Below are positions 44,501 through 53,938 of a stretch of DNA of 64,000 nt, piece by piece (positions within the stretch are counted from its first letter, which is position 1; each line of letters begins with the position of its first letter). Made by a program: the position numbers and the translations under genes. The stretch covers positions 1 to 64,000 of the forward strand of contig NZ_JAGXJN010000041.1 of assembly GCF_019091455.1 (NCBI RefSeq). The letters are read 5' to 3'. The DNA comes from Chitinophaga sp. GbtcB8 (GTDB taxonomy: Bacteria; Bacteroidota; Bacteroidia; Chitinophagales; Chitinophagaceae). The notes beneath the pieces are model-generated. The model searched no databases, was not told where the DNA came from, and saw nothing but the letters and a program-made list of their open reading frames with translations.

Positions 44501-47500
44501 CGTGCTCATGGAAGAAGGGCGGCAGCATCCTTTATGGATAGGCGCTGCAAAGGCCAGCATTGGCCACCTGGAAGCTGCAGCCGGTATAGCGGGTGTTATT
44601 AAAACCGTGCTGGCCCTGCAGCACCGGGAAATACCCGCCCAACTTAACTTTCAGTCCTTAAATCCTAATATTTCCCTGCAGCAGCTGCCCATGCACATAC
44701 CGGTGCAGCACACAACATGGGAAGTGCCGGAAGGCAAAAAGCGGGTGGCTGGTATCAGCTCCTTTGGTTTTGGCGGCACCAACAGCCATGTGCTGATCAC
44801 AGAAGCAGCTGCAGCTAGCAAAGCCGTTACAGAAGCGCCGCACCACCTGCTGTTATTATCTGCCAAAAATAAAACAGCTTTGCAGGATCTGTGCCGCAAG
44901 TACATAAGCTACCTGCAGCAGGATGATGTAACCTTAACACCCGTTTGTTACACCGCAGCCACAGCACGCACGCATTTCCCTTACCGTTTGGCTGTTTCCG
45001 CAGCTAATGTGCAGGAAGTACAGGCGCAGCTGCAAAGTTATTTACAGGCAGCTGATATTACGGCCCCGGGCCAACGTAAAAATGCGCCGCGTGCGGCCTT
45101 CCTCTTTACCGGGCAGGGCGTACAATACACGGGTATGGGTAAAACCCTGTACCAGACATATCCTGTATTTAAAGATGTTATTGATAAGTGCGGCGAATTA
45201 TTACAACCCTGGTTACCGGTAGCCCTGACGGATGTTTTATTTAATCCCGCACATACAACCTTACTGCATCAAACAGCTTATACACAGCCGGCATTGTTTG
45301 CCTTTGAATATGCGCTGGCGCAGCTGTGGATGGCTTTTGGCATACAGCCCACAGTAGTAATAGGCCATAGTGTTGGTGAATATGCCGCCGCTTGTATAGC
45401 AGGTGTATTCAGCCTGGAAGATGCAGTGAAGCTGATTGCCAAACGCGGGCAGCTGATGCAGCAATTACCTGCCGGCGGTGAAATGATGGCCATTTTTACA
45501 ACAGCGGATGCAGTGGATGCACAGCTGGCAACACTGCGGGATACCGTTTCCATTGCAGCTATCAATGGCCCCAAGCTGACTGTAATTGCCGGTGCAGCTG
45601 CCGGTGTGCAGCAGGTAGCTGCGCATTTTACAGCAGCAGGCATCCGCACCAAAACATTGCAGGTATCACACGCTTTCCACTCCCCGCTGATGCAGCCCAT
45701 GGTAGCCGCTTTTAAAGAGGCAGCAGATACGGTTACTTACCACAAACCCAATATCAAGTTCATCTCCAACCTTAACGGCGAAGTAATGCATGATGCGCTG
45801 GCTACCCCCGAGTATTGGACACAGCATATACTGGCGCCCGTACAGTTTGAAAAAGGTATTCACATCCTGGAACAAACCGATTGCACGGCCTGGATGGAAA
45901 TAGGGCCTGCACCCAGCTTACTGACCATGTGCCGCGATTTTACGGATACGGCTGCACGCCTGCAGGTAATGAGCGTTAAACCCGGGCAGCAGGACCTGCC
46001 TTTGCTGCTGGAAGCATTAGGTGCTTTATATGTGAATGGCGCACACATTCAGTGGCAGGCCGTGTACCACCCCTGGCCCTGCGCGCGCATTCCTTTACCA
46101 GCTTATCCTTTCCAGCATCAGCAATACTGGATAGAAAAACCTGTATCACACATGAACAAGCAAGAACAACCAGTTATGCAACACCATGTTATTGCCCCGG
46201 TAGCAGCTCCCAAAACCGCCACCACCGGCGTATTGGAAGCCATACAAAATATTATGGCCGCTGCCCTGCATGCGCAGCCCGATCAGCTGGATGTGCAGCT
46301 GCCTTTCCTGGAAATGGGTGCTGATTCCATTGTGCTGGTAGAAGCTCTTAGTAAAATTGAAAAGATCTACGGTATTAAAATAAGTATTGCGCAGGTGTTT
46401 GAAGAGCTGAGTACCATACAAGCCCTGGCAGATTATATTGAAGAACAAAACGGCCCTGCTGTACCTACAATGGATAGTATAGCAGCGCCGGTAACAGTAC
46501 CTGTAAAAGCCCTTCCCATGTATCAGCAGCTGCTGCAGGAAATGGAAGCGCTTAGCCTGGACTATGTGATACAGGCCTTACAGGAGCTGCATATGCCGTT
46601 GCGGCAGGGCCATCAATTTCGTTTAGGCGAGCTTGCGCAGCAGCTGCGTATAGCCAAACCGCACTACCGCCTGTTACGCCGCATTCTGGAAATGCTAGAA
46701 GAAGGCGGTGTCCTGCAGCAGTACAGTGATGTATGGGAAGTGCTGCAAACGCCAATGCCGGTAAACCCGCAGCAGCGCATGGCTGCCTGTTTGGAACAAT
46801 ACCCTGAAGCGCAGGCAGAATTAATGTTGCTGCAACGCTGTGCCGCACAATTGCCTGCTGTATTAACCGGTGTTTTAAACCCGCTGGAAGTATTATTTCC
46901 CAAAGCAGATACTAACGGTGCTGCACAAGTGTACACCAATTCCTTTGGCGCGCAGGTGCTTAACACCTGTTGCCAGGAAGCCGTAAGCGCCTGGTTGCCG
47001 CTGTTCCCGCAGGAGAAAACCGTGAAGATCCTGGAGATAGGCGGCGGTACCGGCGGCACTACTACCTATGTGCTGAAAGCATTGAACACAAGGCCGGTGG
47101 AGTACACCTTCACAGATATTTCCACTTACCTGCTGCATAACAGCAAACAACAGTTCAGCGCTTATCCCTTTGTGGATTTCCGCAAGCTGGATATAGAGCA
47201 GGATCCCATTGCACAGCACTACCCGCAGCATGGTTATGATATGATCATTGCTGCCAACGTATTACATGCCACCAAAAACATGACGCAAACCCTGCAGCAT
47301 GTGCGCTCTTTACTGGCACCGGGCGGGGTGCTGATGCTGATAGAAGGCGTACGCAAACAACGCTGGCTTGATCTCACCTTTGGCTTAACAGAAGGCTGGT
47401 GGCGCTTTGAGGACCAGCAGGTACGGCCGGATTATCCGCTGATGTCGCGCGAGATGTGGATGCAGCTACTCACCCGTACGGGTTTCCAGTCTGCAGAATG

Positions 47501-50500
47501 GTCATCGCCCATGATGCAGGATCAGAACGACTTTTTAGGGTATACGTTTATGATAGCGCAGGCAGTGGTAACACAAATGCCGGTAGCTGTTGCGCCTGCG
47601 ACTGCTTTGCCTGCGGCTATTTTACCCGCTTCCAATAATGCGCTGGAAAATATATTGCTCAAACAAATGGAGCTCATGAATGCACAGCTGCAGGTGCTGA
47701 AAGGGATGCCTGTTGGTGGGGATGGTGCAGCTGTAATGGCGCAAGCGCCTGTACCGGTTGTTATGAATAATATGGTTGCAGCAGAAACATCTATGCGTGG
47801 GCAAGCTGCTGTACCTACTATGCTAACAGCAGATGAAAGATCTGCTGCAATGCAGGAACGGCCTGCAGTTGCTATGAGATCATCCACTGCTCCCATTCGC
47901 GCAGCTAAACAGGAAACCGTAAAATTCAATCCCGTAAAACTGGCGGAAGATAAACCGCTCTCATTCCGGCAGCTGGCTTTCCTTGAAAATTTCATACAAC
48001 GTTATAACGCCAAAACCGGCGCCTCCAAAGAATTTGCACAGCAGCACCGCCGCGTGCTTTCCGACTGGATCAATTCTTTAGGTTTCCGGCAGGCGCTGAA
48101 AGAAGTGTTATATCCCATTGTGTCAGCACATTCTGCAGGCGCGCATTTCACAGATATTGACGGTAATGAGTATGTAGATATTGCCATGGGCTTTGGCGTG
48201 AACTTTTTTGGCAACAGCCCGGCTTTTGTTACTGCAGCCATACAGGAGCAGCTAACAGAAGGGTATGAGCTGGCCACCCAGTCAGACCTGGCAGGTGAAG
48301 TAGCTAACCTGGTACATGAGCTGACCGGTGTGGAAAGGGTAACCTTCACCAATACCGGTACCGAAGCGGTGATGAATGCCCTGCGTATTGCCCGCACCAA
48401 AAGCGGCAAGGGCAAGGTAGCAGTGTTCAAGGGATATTACCATGGCACCTTTGACGGGTTGCTGGCACAATCGCACAGTGATGGCAGCAGCGTATACACT
48501 TCACCGGTAGCACCCGGCACCACACAGGGTATGGTAGAAGATATGGTGTTGCTGAACTATGGTACGGATGAAGCGCTGGAATATATTATAGCCAACGCAC
48601 ATGAGCTGGGCGGGGTATTGGTAGAACCGGTGCAGAGCCGCCGCCCGGGCTTTTTCCCAAAAGACTTTTTACTGCGCCTGCGGCAGATCACTGCAGAGAA
48701 AAATATTCCCTTTATACTGGACGAGATCATTACCGGTTTCCGGATGCATCCCGGTGGTATGCAGGCTAAGCTGGGCATACAGGCCGATATTGTAACCTAT
48801 GGTAAAATAGCCGGTGGCGGAATGCCCATAGGTATTGTAGCTGGTAAAGCTGCTTTCCTGGACGCTATTGACGGCGGCTGGTGGAACTATGGGGATGATT
48901 CTTATCCCGGTGCGCAGATGACCGTATTTGGCGGCACTTTTTGCCGGCACCCCTTAGCTATGGCTGCTGCCAGGGCAGTGTTGCAGCATATCAAAAAAGC
49001 CGGAACCGGTTTGCAGGATGGTGTGAATGAAAAAACTGCCCGCCTGGCCGCTAAGCTGAACACCTTTTTTGAAGCCTGTAATGTAAGCATCCGGATGGTG
49101 CACTTTGGCTCCCTGTTCCGCTTTGAACCCTTTGGCAAATACAACCCGCTGTTACAGCCTATAGAAATGGATGTGTTCTTTTATATGCTGATAGAAAAGG
49201 GTATCTACACCTGGGAAAGAAGGATCTGTTTCTTGTCAGCTGCGCATACAGACCGGGATCTTGACCTCATTGTACAAAAGGTAAAAGAAACCATCCTGGA
49301 AATGATGGGTGGCGGCTTTTTCCCTGAAGCGCGCTATGAGGATACAGTGGCGGCACCTGCCATGGAGAGCCTGATCATGAACAGCCATGCACCGCTAACA
49401 GCTGCCCAGCAACAGTTATGGGTGCTGGCGCAGATGGAAGAAGCCGGATCGCAGGCCTATAACGTACACGCCTGTGTGCAAATGGAAGGTCCCGTGCAGG
49501 TAGAAGCCCTGCACCAGGCTTTACAAAAAGTGACAGACCGGCATGAAGCATTAAGAACAAGTATCAGCGCAGATGGTGAGCAACAGATCATAAACGCGCA
49601 GGTAGCTGTTTGTTTTTCCCTGGCAGATTGCAGTAACCTGGCAGGTGAAGCGCAAGCCGCCGCCATTACGCAATGGAAACAGGAAAAAAGCCAGGTATTG
49701 TTTGATGGGCTGCAGCAGCCTTCCCTGTTCCGTGCAGACCTGCTGCGCACCGGCCCGGCCACTTACCTGCTGCTGTTAACCGTGCATCATATAGTATCTG
49801 ATGGCTGGTCAATAGGCGTATTGCTGCAGGACCTGGCCAGTTATTATACCGGTATCTGCACCCAGCAAAATATAACTTTAGAAACACCCCAGCAGTTCAG
49901 GGAGTATATCCGTGAACGTGATCAGCAGCTTACACCTGAGCAGCGTAAACAGCATACTGCTTACTGGCTGCAAAAGTTTGCCGGTGCGCAACCGGTGCTG
50001 GCCCTGCCTTTGGACCATGCGCGGCCCCCGGTAAAAACCTATACCGGCGCCAGTTTGTCCAAACACCTGGATCCTGCCATGATGCAGGAGATCAAGACCG
50101 TTAGTAAACAAAATGGTGTAACACCTTTTATGACGCTGCTGGCCGCCTACATGCTGCTCATGCATAAGCTCTCCGGGCAGGATGAAGTGATAGTAGGTAT
50201 ACCTGCCTCCGGCCGTTTTGCAACGCAGGATGAAAACACCATTGGTTACTGCGCGGGCATACTGCCGCTGCATAGCCAGCTGGCAGCAGGTAACAGCCTG
50301 GCAGACCATATGAAGGCTGTGAAACAGGAATTTATTAACAGCCTGCAGCACCAGGATGTGCCCATGGCCGACTGGATGCAGCAGCTGGACCTGCCGCAGG
50401 ATCTTAGCAGCACACCCTTATTCTCTACCGTGTTCAATGTAAACCCGGCTATTGTGAATGCAGCTGCTATGGAATTTCACGGACTGCACACTTCCTTTTT

Positions 50501-53500
50501 GCCGCTGGATATGCACTTCACCGCCTACGACCTCATTTTTGATATGATGGAAGAGAATGGGGAATGGGTACTATCCTGCGTGTATAATACCGATCTTTTT
50601 GAAGCTGCTACCGTACAACGTTTTGCAGACTTCTATGAAATAATGCTGCGCAACATCACAACCAGTGTAAGCACACCAGTTGCTGCCAGCTCCATTTTAA
50701 CCGTAGCAGAACAACAACAGCTGCTGGCTTTTAATGATACAGTTGCTGATTTTCCGGATGATAAAACCCTGGCGCAGCTGTTTGAAGAGCAGGTGCTTTT
50801 ACGCCCTGATGCTACGGCAGTAGTGTTTGAAGAAAAACGTTTATCCTTTGCAGAGCTGAATGAAAAGGCCAACCAGCTGGCCCATTACCTCCAAACCAAT
50901 TACCAGCTGGGGCCTAATGACCTGGTAGCGCTGATCATGGACCGTTCTGAATGGATGGTGATAGCGCTGTTAGGCACCTTAAAGGCAGGCGCAGCTTATG
51001 TGCCCATTGCCACGGAATACCCGCTGGAAAGGGTGCACTATATCCTGAACGATACTAAAGCCCGTGTAGCCATTACTGACAACGCCATGCCGGAGCTGCC
51101 TATAGCCTTGCCGCTGGCAGCCAGCTGGGCTACCATTGCTGCTTTCAATAATAAGAACCCTGAGCATAGTTGTACTGCCACTGCCCTGGCTTATGTGATC
51201 TATACCTCCGCTTCTACCGGCCAGCCCAAAGGGGTAATGGTAGCGCATAAGGGCGTAGTGAACCGTTTACACTGGCAACATGGGTATTACAATATTACCC
51301 CGGCAGATGTGGTGCTGCAGAAAACCCCTTATGTGTTTGATGTATCTGTATGGGAATTTTTTGTACCGCTGTGTTATGGCGCACGCCTGGTGCTGTGTCC
51401 CAAGGATGCTGCTTATGATCCTGAATTATTAACTGCCCTGGTGGCCACACACGGTATAACACAGATCCATTTTGTGCCCAGCATGTTAGGTTTATTCTTA
51501 CAGGCGTTGGATGCTGAAAAGGTACAGCAGCTGTTATCCCTGAAGCAGGTGTATTGCAGCGGGGAAGCGCTGAAACCGGAATTTGTGAAACAGTTCTTTA
51601 CCGTATTATCCTGCGGGCTGCATAACCATTACGGGCCTACGGAAGCCTCTGTGGAAGTAAGTAATTACAGCGCCCGGCCCAACGATGTAGTGATACCTAT
51701 CGGTAAGCCTATCAGCAACCTGCAGCTCTATGTGCTTGACAAAGCCCTGCAGCTGGCGCCCATTGGCGTAACCGGTGAATTATACATCGGTGGGGTAGGG
51801 CTGGCCAAAGGTTACTGGAACCAGCCTGCGCTTACCAAAGAAAAGTTTATCAGCAACCCGCATAAGGCTAACGATACTTTATATCATACCGGCGATATTG
51901 CCCGCTGGCTGCCAGATGGGAATGTAGAATACCTGGGCCGTACAGACCAGCAGGTGGAGATCCGCGGTTACCGTATAGAAACCGGTGAAATAGAACATGC
52001 GCTGGCAGAACATGAGCAGGTGAAAGATGTGGTGGTGCTGGCCCGCAGCGGAAAAGGCGCAGAGCCTTACCTGGCAGCCTATTTCACCAGCGAGGTGAAT
52101 ATAGAAAGCGCGGTGCTGCGCAGCTACCTGCTGCAACGCTTACCGGAATACATGGTGCCGGCATGGTTTATACAGCTGGGTAGTATTCCGCTGAATGTAA
52201 GCGGCAAGGCAGACCGTAAATCATTACCGGATCCGGAAGTAATGGGTCTGGTGCATAACAATGATTTTATAGCGCCGCGTAATACAGCAGAAACAACGCT
52301 GGCCGGTTTATGGGAAGAAGTATTGGGCCACAATCATATCAGCGTGCAGGACCGGTTTTTTGAAGTAGGCGGTCAATCGCTGAAAGCAGCCCGGCTGGCA
52401 GCCCGCATCCAACAGGCTTTCCAGGTACGGGTACCTTTACGCCAGCTGTTCCGCCATACCACTATTGAAGAACAGGCCATGATGATAGAGCGGGCCGGCA
52501 AAAAGGAAACAGCAGCTATAGAAGTAATACCCGAACAGCCTTATTATGAGGTAAGTCAGGCCCAGCGCAGGTTATGGATGATGAATGAATTTGAGACCGC
52601 GCAAACCGCCTTTAATATGACCGGCGCTGCCATGCTGGAAGGGCAGCTGGATATTAACGCTTTCCGCGAAGCATTTCAACAGCTTATTAACCGTCATGAA
52701 ATATTGCGTACCACCTTCATCCGTGTGGATGGGGAGCCCAAACAGGTGGTGCATACCCAAACCAATTTTGCAGTAACGTATATAGATCTCCGTAAGGAGG
52801 CTGCCCCGCAGCAGCAATTAACCCGGCTGCTGGAAGATGCGGCAAAATGCTCCTTTAACCTGGAACAGGGTCCGCTGATGCAGGTGCTGCTGATACAGCT
52901 GCAGGATGAGGTATACCGCATCAGCTTTACCATGCACCATATTATTTCCGATGGCTGGTCGCTGGAAATACTGATCAATGAAGTATGGCAGCTGTATGGC
53001 GCTCTTGTACAGCAAAAGCCTGCGCCCTTAGCACCCCTGCGCCTGCAGTATAAGGATTATGCACACTGGCGTAACCAGCAAATGCAGCAGGGCGCTATGG
53101 AAGCACACCGCCGTTACTGGCTGAAACAGTTTGAAGGGGAAGTACCGGTATTACACCTGCCTGCCGACAAAGCCCGGCCGGCAGTGAAAACACATCGCGG
53201 CAGCACTGCCTGGTTTATGCTGGATGCGGCCCTTAGCGCAACTATTGACCGTATGGCCACAGAAACGCAGGTAACGCCTTTCTCCGTATTGCTGGCAGCC
53301 GTGAACCTGCTGTTATACCGTTACACCGGGCAAAAAGACCTGGTAGTGGGTGTACCCATTGGCGGCCGCGACCACCCGGAGCTGGAAAACCAGATCGGTT
53401 TTTATACCAACATGATAGCAGTACGCAACCAGCTGCCGGTGCAACGATCTTTCAAAGAAGTATTAACTACCACGGAAAAATGTTTTATAGAAGCTTATGA

Positions 53501-53918
53501 GCATGGCGTATATCCCTTTAACCAGGTAGTGGAAGACCTGCACCTGCAGCGTGATCCGGGCCGCTCTCATTTGTTTGATGTAATGCTGCAGTATGAAAGT
53601 TTTGCAGCTATACACAGCACGGAAGAACGCTTTGCCGGTATTACCTTAAGAACGCTGGATATAGATGATGGCGCCAGCAAGTTTGACCTCACGTTTGCCT
53701 TTAAGCCAGTGGAAAATGGTTTACAGCTGTCCATCAATTACAGTACAGACCTGTTCTTACCTGCCACCATTGCAGCTATGAAAGATGAGCTGGTGAAGCT
53801 GCTGAATGCTGTACAGCAGAACATGCAGCTAACGCCTGTAGCATTGAAACAGCAGCTCTCCGGCACACAGCAGGAGCAATGGCAGTTTGCCACCACCGCC
53901 ATCAGCGTAGATTTTTAA
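41532..53918 (+). CDS. hybrid FAAL-PKS-aminotransferase-NRPS megasynthase
   Basis: The 4128-residue protein has this order (approximate residues): FAAL 1-560 (FIQFSSGSTGTPKGVTLTH); ACP 583-656 (LGVTSM); KS 677-1100 (DTACSSSLVALHQAC, EAHGTGT, SIGHLEAAAG); AT 1185-1500 (GHSVGEYAA, HAFHSPLM, malonyl type); ACP 1563-1640 (GADSIV); C-methyltransferase 1660-2010 (ILEIGGGTGGTT); Ala/Pro/Met linker; class III aminotransferase 2150-2600 (PLP Lys in TYGKIAGGGMP); C 2618-3053 (HHIVSDGWS); A 3070-3563; PCP 3580-3655 (VGGQSLKAA); C 3670-4116 (MHHIISDGWS). No KR, DH, ER or TE is seen. Predicted chemistry: a fatty acid is activated, extended by malonate, methylated at the alpha carbon, aminated at the beta keto group, then joined to an amino acid. 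The A-domain pocket reads as DVWHYSHVEK, Ser-like. The order resembles mycosubtilin MycA plus the methyltransferase of microcystin McyE. Confidence 0.93.
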   Translation: MSLMEQELIPPSLTEALLMLKNEAHTGITFISGSQQETFVPYNLLYTQALSCLGYLQQQGMQPGNELVLQVDDNHSFLVTFWAALMGGIRPVPLAVAHYTESNQKLCRIWKILDHPYLLTNRRVHTNLEKSADDPAMNMQEILSGGRLLLFEDMMQHEQEGNIHKPAADDIAFIQFSSGSTGTPKGVTLTHNNVITNVSAIISAGAISKADATCSWMPLTHDMGLIGFHLVPLVSGAQQYMMPTDLYIRRPALWLQVLSAHKATLTSSPNFGYKHLLQRLDENALKDIDLSSVRLIFNGAEPISMDLCRTFLAAMQPYGLHPDVMFTVYGLAEATLAVAFPPPARPLTGIRLSRLRLGVGQRVKVDATENQVEFANLGKPVPNCRIRITNEKNEVLDEGKVGYVQISGDNVTKTYYNNPAATKEVIKAGWLNTYDLGFVLEGNLFITGRAKDIIFAGGLNYYAHDIERIAEELDEIDTGRIVACGVPDIATQTDALVLFVLYKKSLESFYPLTQALKALIAARLGIRVQQVVPVKHIPKTTSGKIKRFMLLDDLLKGEYNTVLEELEKIQPAPEPAALAAPPLQELSAAVIRQHIIQFLSGRLQVRPENIDPSRAFAELGVTSMIAVELAGHLGQLLQRELDTTLAWNFANIQALTEHLSGAAVQTTTAAADHTIAEPIAIIGLACRFPGAENAAAYWELLKNGTDVVGPMTAARRALTPMNGLAAPGGYISNIDAFDAAFFGVSPKEAPCMDPQQRIMMEVCWEALEHAGLTEEKLTGSDTSVFIGVSGNDYARMQLAAEGALSPYAGTGSAFSILANRLSYFLDLKGPSMAIDTACSSSLVALHQACNSIRNGESRMAITGGVNLLLSPELNEVFGAASMLSEDGKCKTFDANANGYVRGEGCGVVILKKLSAAMDDGDSVLAVISGSAINQDGRSNGLTAPNGLSQQTVIMKAMQQAGLTPAAVSYIEAHGTGTPLGDPIEMNALKNVLMEEGRQHPLWIGAAKASIGHLEAAAGIAGVIKTVLALQHREIPAQLNFQSLNPNISLQQLPMHIPVQHTTWEVPEGKKRVAGISSFGFGGTNSHVLITEAAAASKAVTEAPHHLLLLSAKNKTALQDLCRKYISYLQQDDVTLTPVCYTAATARTHFPYRLAVSAANVQEVQAQLQSYLQAADITAPGQRKNAPRAAFLFTGQGVQYTGMGKTLYQTYPVFKDVIDKCGELLQPWLPVALTDVLFNPAHTTLLHQTAYTQPALFAFEYALAQLWMAFGIQPTVVIGHSVGEYAAACIAGVFSLEDAVKLIAKRGQLMQQLPAGGEMMAIFTTADAVDAQLATLRDTVSIAAINGPKLTVIAGAAAGVQQVAAHFTAAGIRTKTLQVSHAFHSPLMQPMVAAFKEAADTVTYHKPNIKFISNLNGEVMHDALATPEYWTQHILAPVQFEKGIHILEQTDCTAWMEIGPAPSLLTMCRDFTDTAARLQVMSVKPGQQDLPLLLEALGALYVNGAHIQWQAVYHPWPCARIPLPAYPFQHQQYWIEKPVSHMNKQEQPVMQHHVIAPVAAPKTATTGVLEAIQNIMAAALHAQPDQLDVQLPFLEMGADSIVLVEALSKIEKIYGIKISIAQVFEELSTIQALADYIEEQNGPAVPTMDSIAAPVTVPVKALPMYQQLLQEMEALSLDYVIQALQELHMPLRQGHQFRLGELAQQLRIAKPHYRLLRRILEMLEEGGVLQQYSDVWEVLQTPMPVNPQQRMAACLEQYPEAQAELMLLQRCAAQLPAVLTGVLNPLEVLFPKADTNGAAQVYTNSFGAQVLNTCCQEAVSAWLPLFPQEKTVKILEIGGGTGGTTTYVLKALNTRPVEYTFTDISTYLLHNSKQQFSAYPFVDFRKLDIEQDPIAQHYPQHGYDMIIAANVLHATKNMTQTLQHVRSLLAPGGVLMLIEGVRKQRWLDLTFGLTEGWWRFEDQQVRPDYPLMSREMWMQLLTRTGFQSAEWSSPMMQDQNDFLGYTFMIAQAVVTQMPVAVAPATALPAAILPASNNALENILLKQMELMNAQLQVLKGMPVGGDGAAVMAQAPVPVVMNNMVAAETSMRGQAAVPTMLTADERSAAMQERPAVAMRSSTAPIRAAKQETVKFNPVKLAEDKPLSFRQLAFLENFIQRYNAKTGASKEFAQQHRRVLSDWINSLGFRQALKEVLYPIVSAHSAGAHFTDIDGNEYVDIAMGFGVNFFGNSPAFVTAAIQEQLTEGYELATQSDLAGEVANLVHELTGVERVTFTNTGTEAVMNALRIARTKSGKGKVAVFKGYYHGTFDGLLAQSHSDGSSVYTSPVAPGTTQGMVEDMVLLNYGTDEALEYIIANAHELGGVLVEPVQSRRPGFFPKDFLLRLRQITAEKNIPFILDEIITGFRMHPGGMQAKLGIQADIVTYGKIAGGGMPIGIVAGKAAFLDAIDGGWWNYGDDSYPGAQMTVFGGTFCRHPLAMAAARAVLQHIKKAGTGLQDGVNEKTARLAAKLNTFFEACNVSIRMVHFGSLFRFEPFGKYNPLLQPIEMDVFFYMLIEKGIYTWERRICFLSAAHTDRDLDLIVQKVKETILEMMGGGFFPEARYEDTVAAPAMESLIMNSHAPLTAAQQQLWVLAQMEEAGSQAYNVHACVQMEGPVQVEALHQALQKVTDRHEALRTSISADGEQQIINAQVAVCFSLADCSNLAGEAQAAAITQWKQEKSQVLFDGLQQPSLFRADLLRTGPATYLLLLTVHHIVSDGWSIGVLLQDLASYYTGICTQQNITLETPQQFREYIRERDQQLTPEQRKQHTAYWLQKFAGAQPVLALPLDHARPPVKTYTGASLSKHLDPAMMQEIKTVSKQNGVTPFMTLLAAYMLLMHKLSGQDEVIVGIPASGRFATQDENTIGYCAGILPLHSQLAAGNSLADHMKAVKQEFINSLQHQDVPMADWMQQLDLPQDLSSTPLFSTVFNVNPAIVNAAAMEFHGLHTSFLPLDMHFTAYDLIFDMMEENGEWVLSCVYNTDLFEAATVQRFADFYEIMLRNITTSVSTPVAASSILTVAEQQQLLAFNDTVADFPDDKTLAQLFEEQVLLRPDATAVVFEEKRLSFAELNEKANQLAHYLQTNYQLGPNDLVALIMDRSEWMVIALLGTLKAGAAYVPIATEYPLERVHYILNDTKARVAITDNAMPELPIALPLAASWATIAAFNNKNPEHSCTATALAYVIYTSASTGQPKGVMVAHKGVVNRLHWQHGYYNITPADVVLQKTPYVFDVSVWEFFVPLCYGARLVLCPKDAAYDPELLTALVATHGITQIHFVPSMLGLFLQALDAEKVQQLLSLKQVYCSGEALKPEFVKQFFTVLSCGLHNHYGPTEASVEVSNYSARPNDVVIPIGKPISNLQLYVLDKALQLAPIGVTGELYIGGVGLAKGYWNQPALTKEKFISNPHKANDTLYHTGDIARWLPDGNVEYLGRTDQQVEIRGYRIETGEIEHALAEHEQVKDVVVLARSGKGAEPYLAAYFTSEVNIESAVLRSYLLQRLPEYMVPAWFIQLGSIPLNVSGKADRKSLPDPEVMGLVHNNDFIAPRNTAETTLAGLWEEVLGHNHISVQDRFFEVGGQSLKAARLAARIQQAFQVRVPLRQLFRHTTIEEQAMMIERAGKKETAAIEVIPEQPYYEVSQAQRRLWMMNEFETAQTAFNMTGAAMLEGQLDINAFREAFQQLINRHEILRTTFIRVDGEPKQVVHTQTNFAVTYIDLRKEAAPQQQLTRLLEDAAKCSFNLEQGPLMQVLLIQLQDEVYRISFTMHHIISDGWSLEILINEVWQLYGALVQQKPAPLAPLRLQYKDYAHWRNQQMQQGAMEAHRRYWLKQFEGEVPVLHLPADKARPAVKTHRGSTAWFMLDAALSATIDRMATETQVTPFSVLLAAVNLLLYRYTGQKDLVVGVPIGGRDHPELENQIGFYTNMIAVRNQLPVQRSFKEVLTTTEKCFIEAYEHGVYPFNQVVEDLHLQRDPGRSHLFDVMLQYESFAAIHSTEERFAGITLRTLDIDDGASKFDLTFAFKPVENGLQLSINYSTDLFLPATIAAMKDELVKLLNAVQQNMQLTPVALKQQLSGTQQEQWQFATTAISVDF

Positions 53919-53938
53919 ACTGCCTTCAAAAGATATAT

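Noticed and set aside
47580..47940. Ala/Pro/Met-rich stretch as an unrecognised domain in the megasynthase
   Set aside because: It looks like a flexible linker with one short helix (ENILLKQMELMNAQLQVLKG), common before aminotransferase domains in such synthases.
41532..49340. Trans-AT PKS
   Set aside because: A complete AT with GHSVGE and HAFH motifs sits directly after the KS.
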